Assembly (NCBI GenBank): GCA_036785705.1
Contig: JAWUZG010000177.1
Span: forward strand, 1,984,001-2,048,000
Reading direction: 5' to 3'
DNA from: Acanthornis magna
Taxonomy: Eukaryota > Chordata > Aves > Passeriformes > Acanthizidae
DNA: 64,000 nt
How positions within the stretch are numbered: the first letter of the stretch is position 1; each line of letters opens with the position of its first letter. The notes below the pieces were generated by a model, which saw only the letters and a program-made list of their open reading frames with translations, made no database searches and was not told the origin of the DNA. Shown here piece after piece: positions 63,351-64,000 of this stretch. Made by a program: the position numbers and the translations under genes.

Positions 63351-64000
63351 CCCTTCCCGGCCCTGCTCCAGCCCCTCCAGGGCTCTCCTGGTAGGATCTG
63401 CCCCCAGCATTCCAGGGAATCCCTCAGCAGTGCCCGGAGGGGACCCTGGAGCTGCAGGGCTGGGACAGCAGAACTTTTCCATGCGTTTTCCAGGCTTTCC
63501 TTGGATAGCTCATCCCTCCCGGGTGTGACAGTGACTCATTCCCCACGTGCCGTGCCGGAGCCTCTGCACTTTTCCCTCCTCCAATCCCACGAGTTTCCCA
63601 ATCCCGGCCCTCGTGCCGGGATGATCCCTCCGTAGATTTCATTCCTTAAATTCACCCCGAGCCCCATTCCCGGTTTTTGGAGCCCCTCCGTGGGTTTTTT
63701 GGGAAGGATCCTGGATCCATCCCGGTTTTCCCGAAGGAAGGGCTGGCCCTGCTCAGCTCCGGGTGCATCCCTGATATTCCCACCTTGGGAAGGGAGGCTT
63801 TGGAGCAGAGGAATGTCGGATCCAAATTGGGGAGCAGCAGGAATGCTGGGAAGAGTCGAGCCCAGGCTGAGATTCCCGGGAGCAGCTCCTTTTCCCACCC
63901 ATCCGTGACAAATCCCACATCTCTCCCATCCGGGCTTGTGTTTGCTCCAGGTTTTTTGTTGTTTCTTTTTTCCCCCAAGAAATTCAGCGCCTGAATTCCT
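63351..64000. other. Intron 10, end of window, unique
   Basis: No recognised exon. The SH3-domain exon expected next in SHANK3 is not present. Confidence 0.55.

Noticed and set aside
62750..64000. Possible SHANK3 SH3-domain exon in the right end
   Set aside because: No segment resembling the KRKLYSAVPGR start of the SH3 region or its splice sites was found on the + strand.

Overview
The window is vertebrate nuclear DNA, most likely from a bird and plausibly a songbird. I infer this from GT-AG exons 24-113 codons long spread over 47 kb, many degraded CR1 (chicken repeat 1) LINE tails, and very dense GC-rich minisatellites of the kind seen in GC-rich or subtelomeric avian DNA. There are no bacterial-style genes. 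The very long open frames, including several of 500-940 codons, are translations of tandem repeats.

One gene is supported: the 5' half of SHANK3, a postsynaptic density scaffold, on the + strand. Ten coding exons can be placed exactly: 14251-14502, 31069-31272, 36180-36251, 39905-40013, 43335-43486, 44453-44619, 45783-45899, 46845-46922, 53479-53545 and 61452-61791. They encode an N-terminal extension, the SPN domain, the ankyrin-repeat block and the start of the linker before the SH3 domain. The SH3, PDZ, proline-rich and SAM regions must lie beyond 64000. All splice phases fit the SHANK3 structure except at the start of exon 6, where one base is missing relative to the conserved reading frame.

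Layout: 1-14150 is upstream DNA dominated by minisatellites, with three short CpG-rich stretches and no recognised gene. 14130-14600 is a CpG-rich promoter/first-exon region. Intron 1 (16.6 kb) holds G-rich minisatellites, a 0.7 kb inverted CR1 pair and AT-rich unique DNA. Intron 2 (4.9 kb) is almost entirely pentanucleotide and TATCTC-type simple repeat. Introns 3-7 are short and full of minisatellites, some of which copy exon-intron junctions. Intron 8 carries a seven-unit array of about 320-400 bp units with recurrent AP-1 and REST-like motifs. Intron 9 holds CR1 fragments, (ATC)n blocks and a perfect palindromic RFX X-box. Intron 10 contains a duplicated copy of the exon 10 donor that creates a candidate 15-nt microexon.

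The most interesting signals are the frame break in exon 6, minisatellites that duplicated splice donors (exons 6 and 10), the AP-1/RE1-like array in intron 8, near-identical inverted CR1 copies flanking exons 5-9, and the pathogenic-type pentanucleotide mixtures in introns 2 and 5. All functional interpretations are inferences from sequence reading; no alignment or database search was run.
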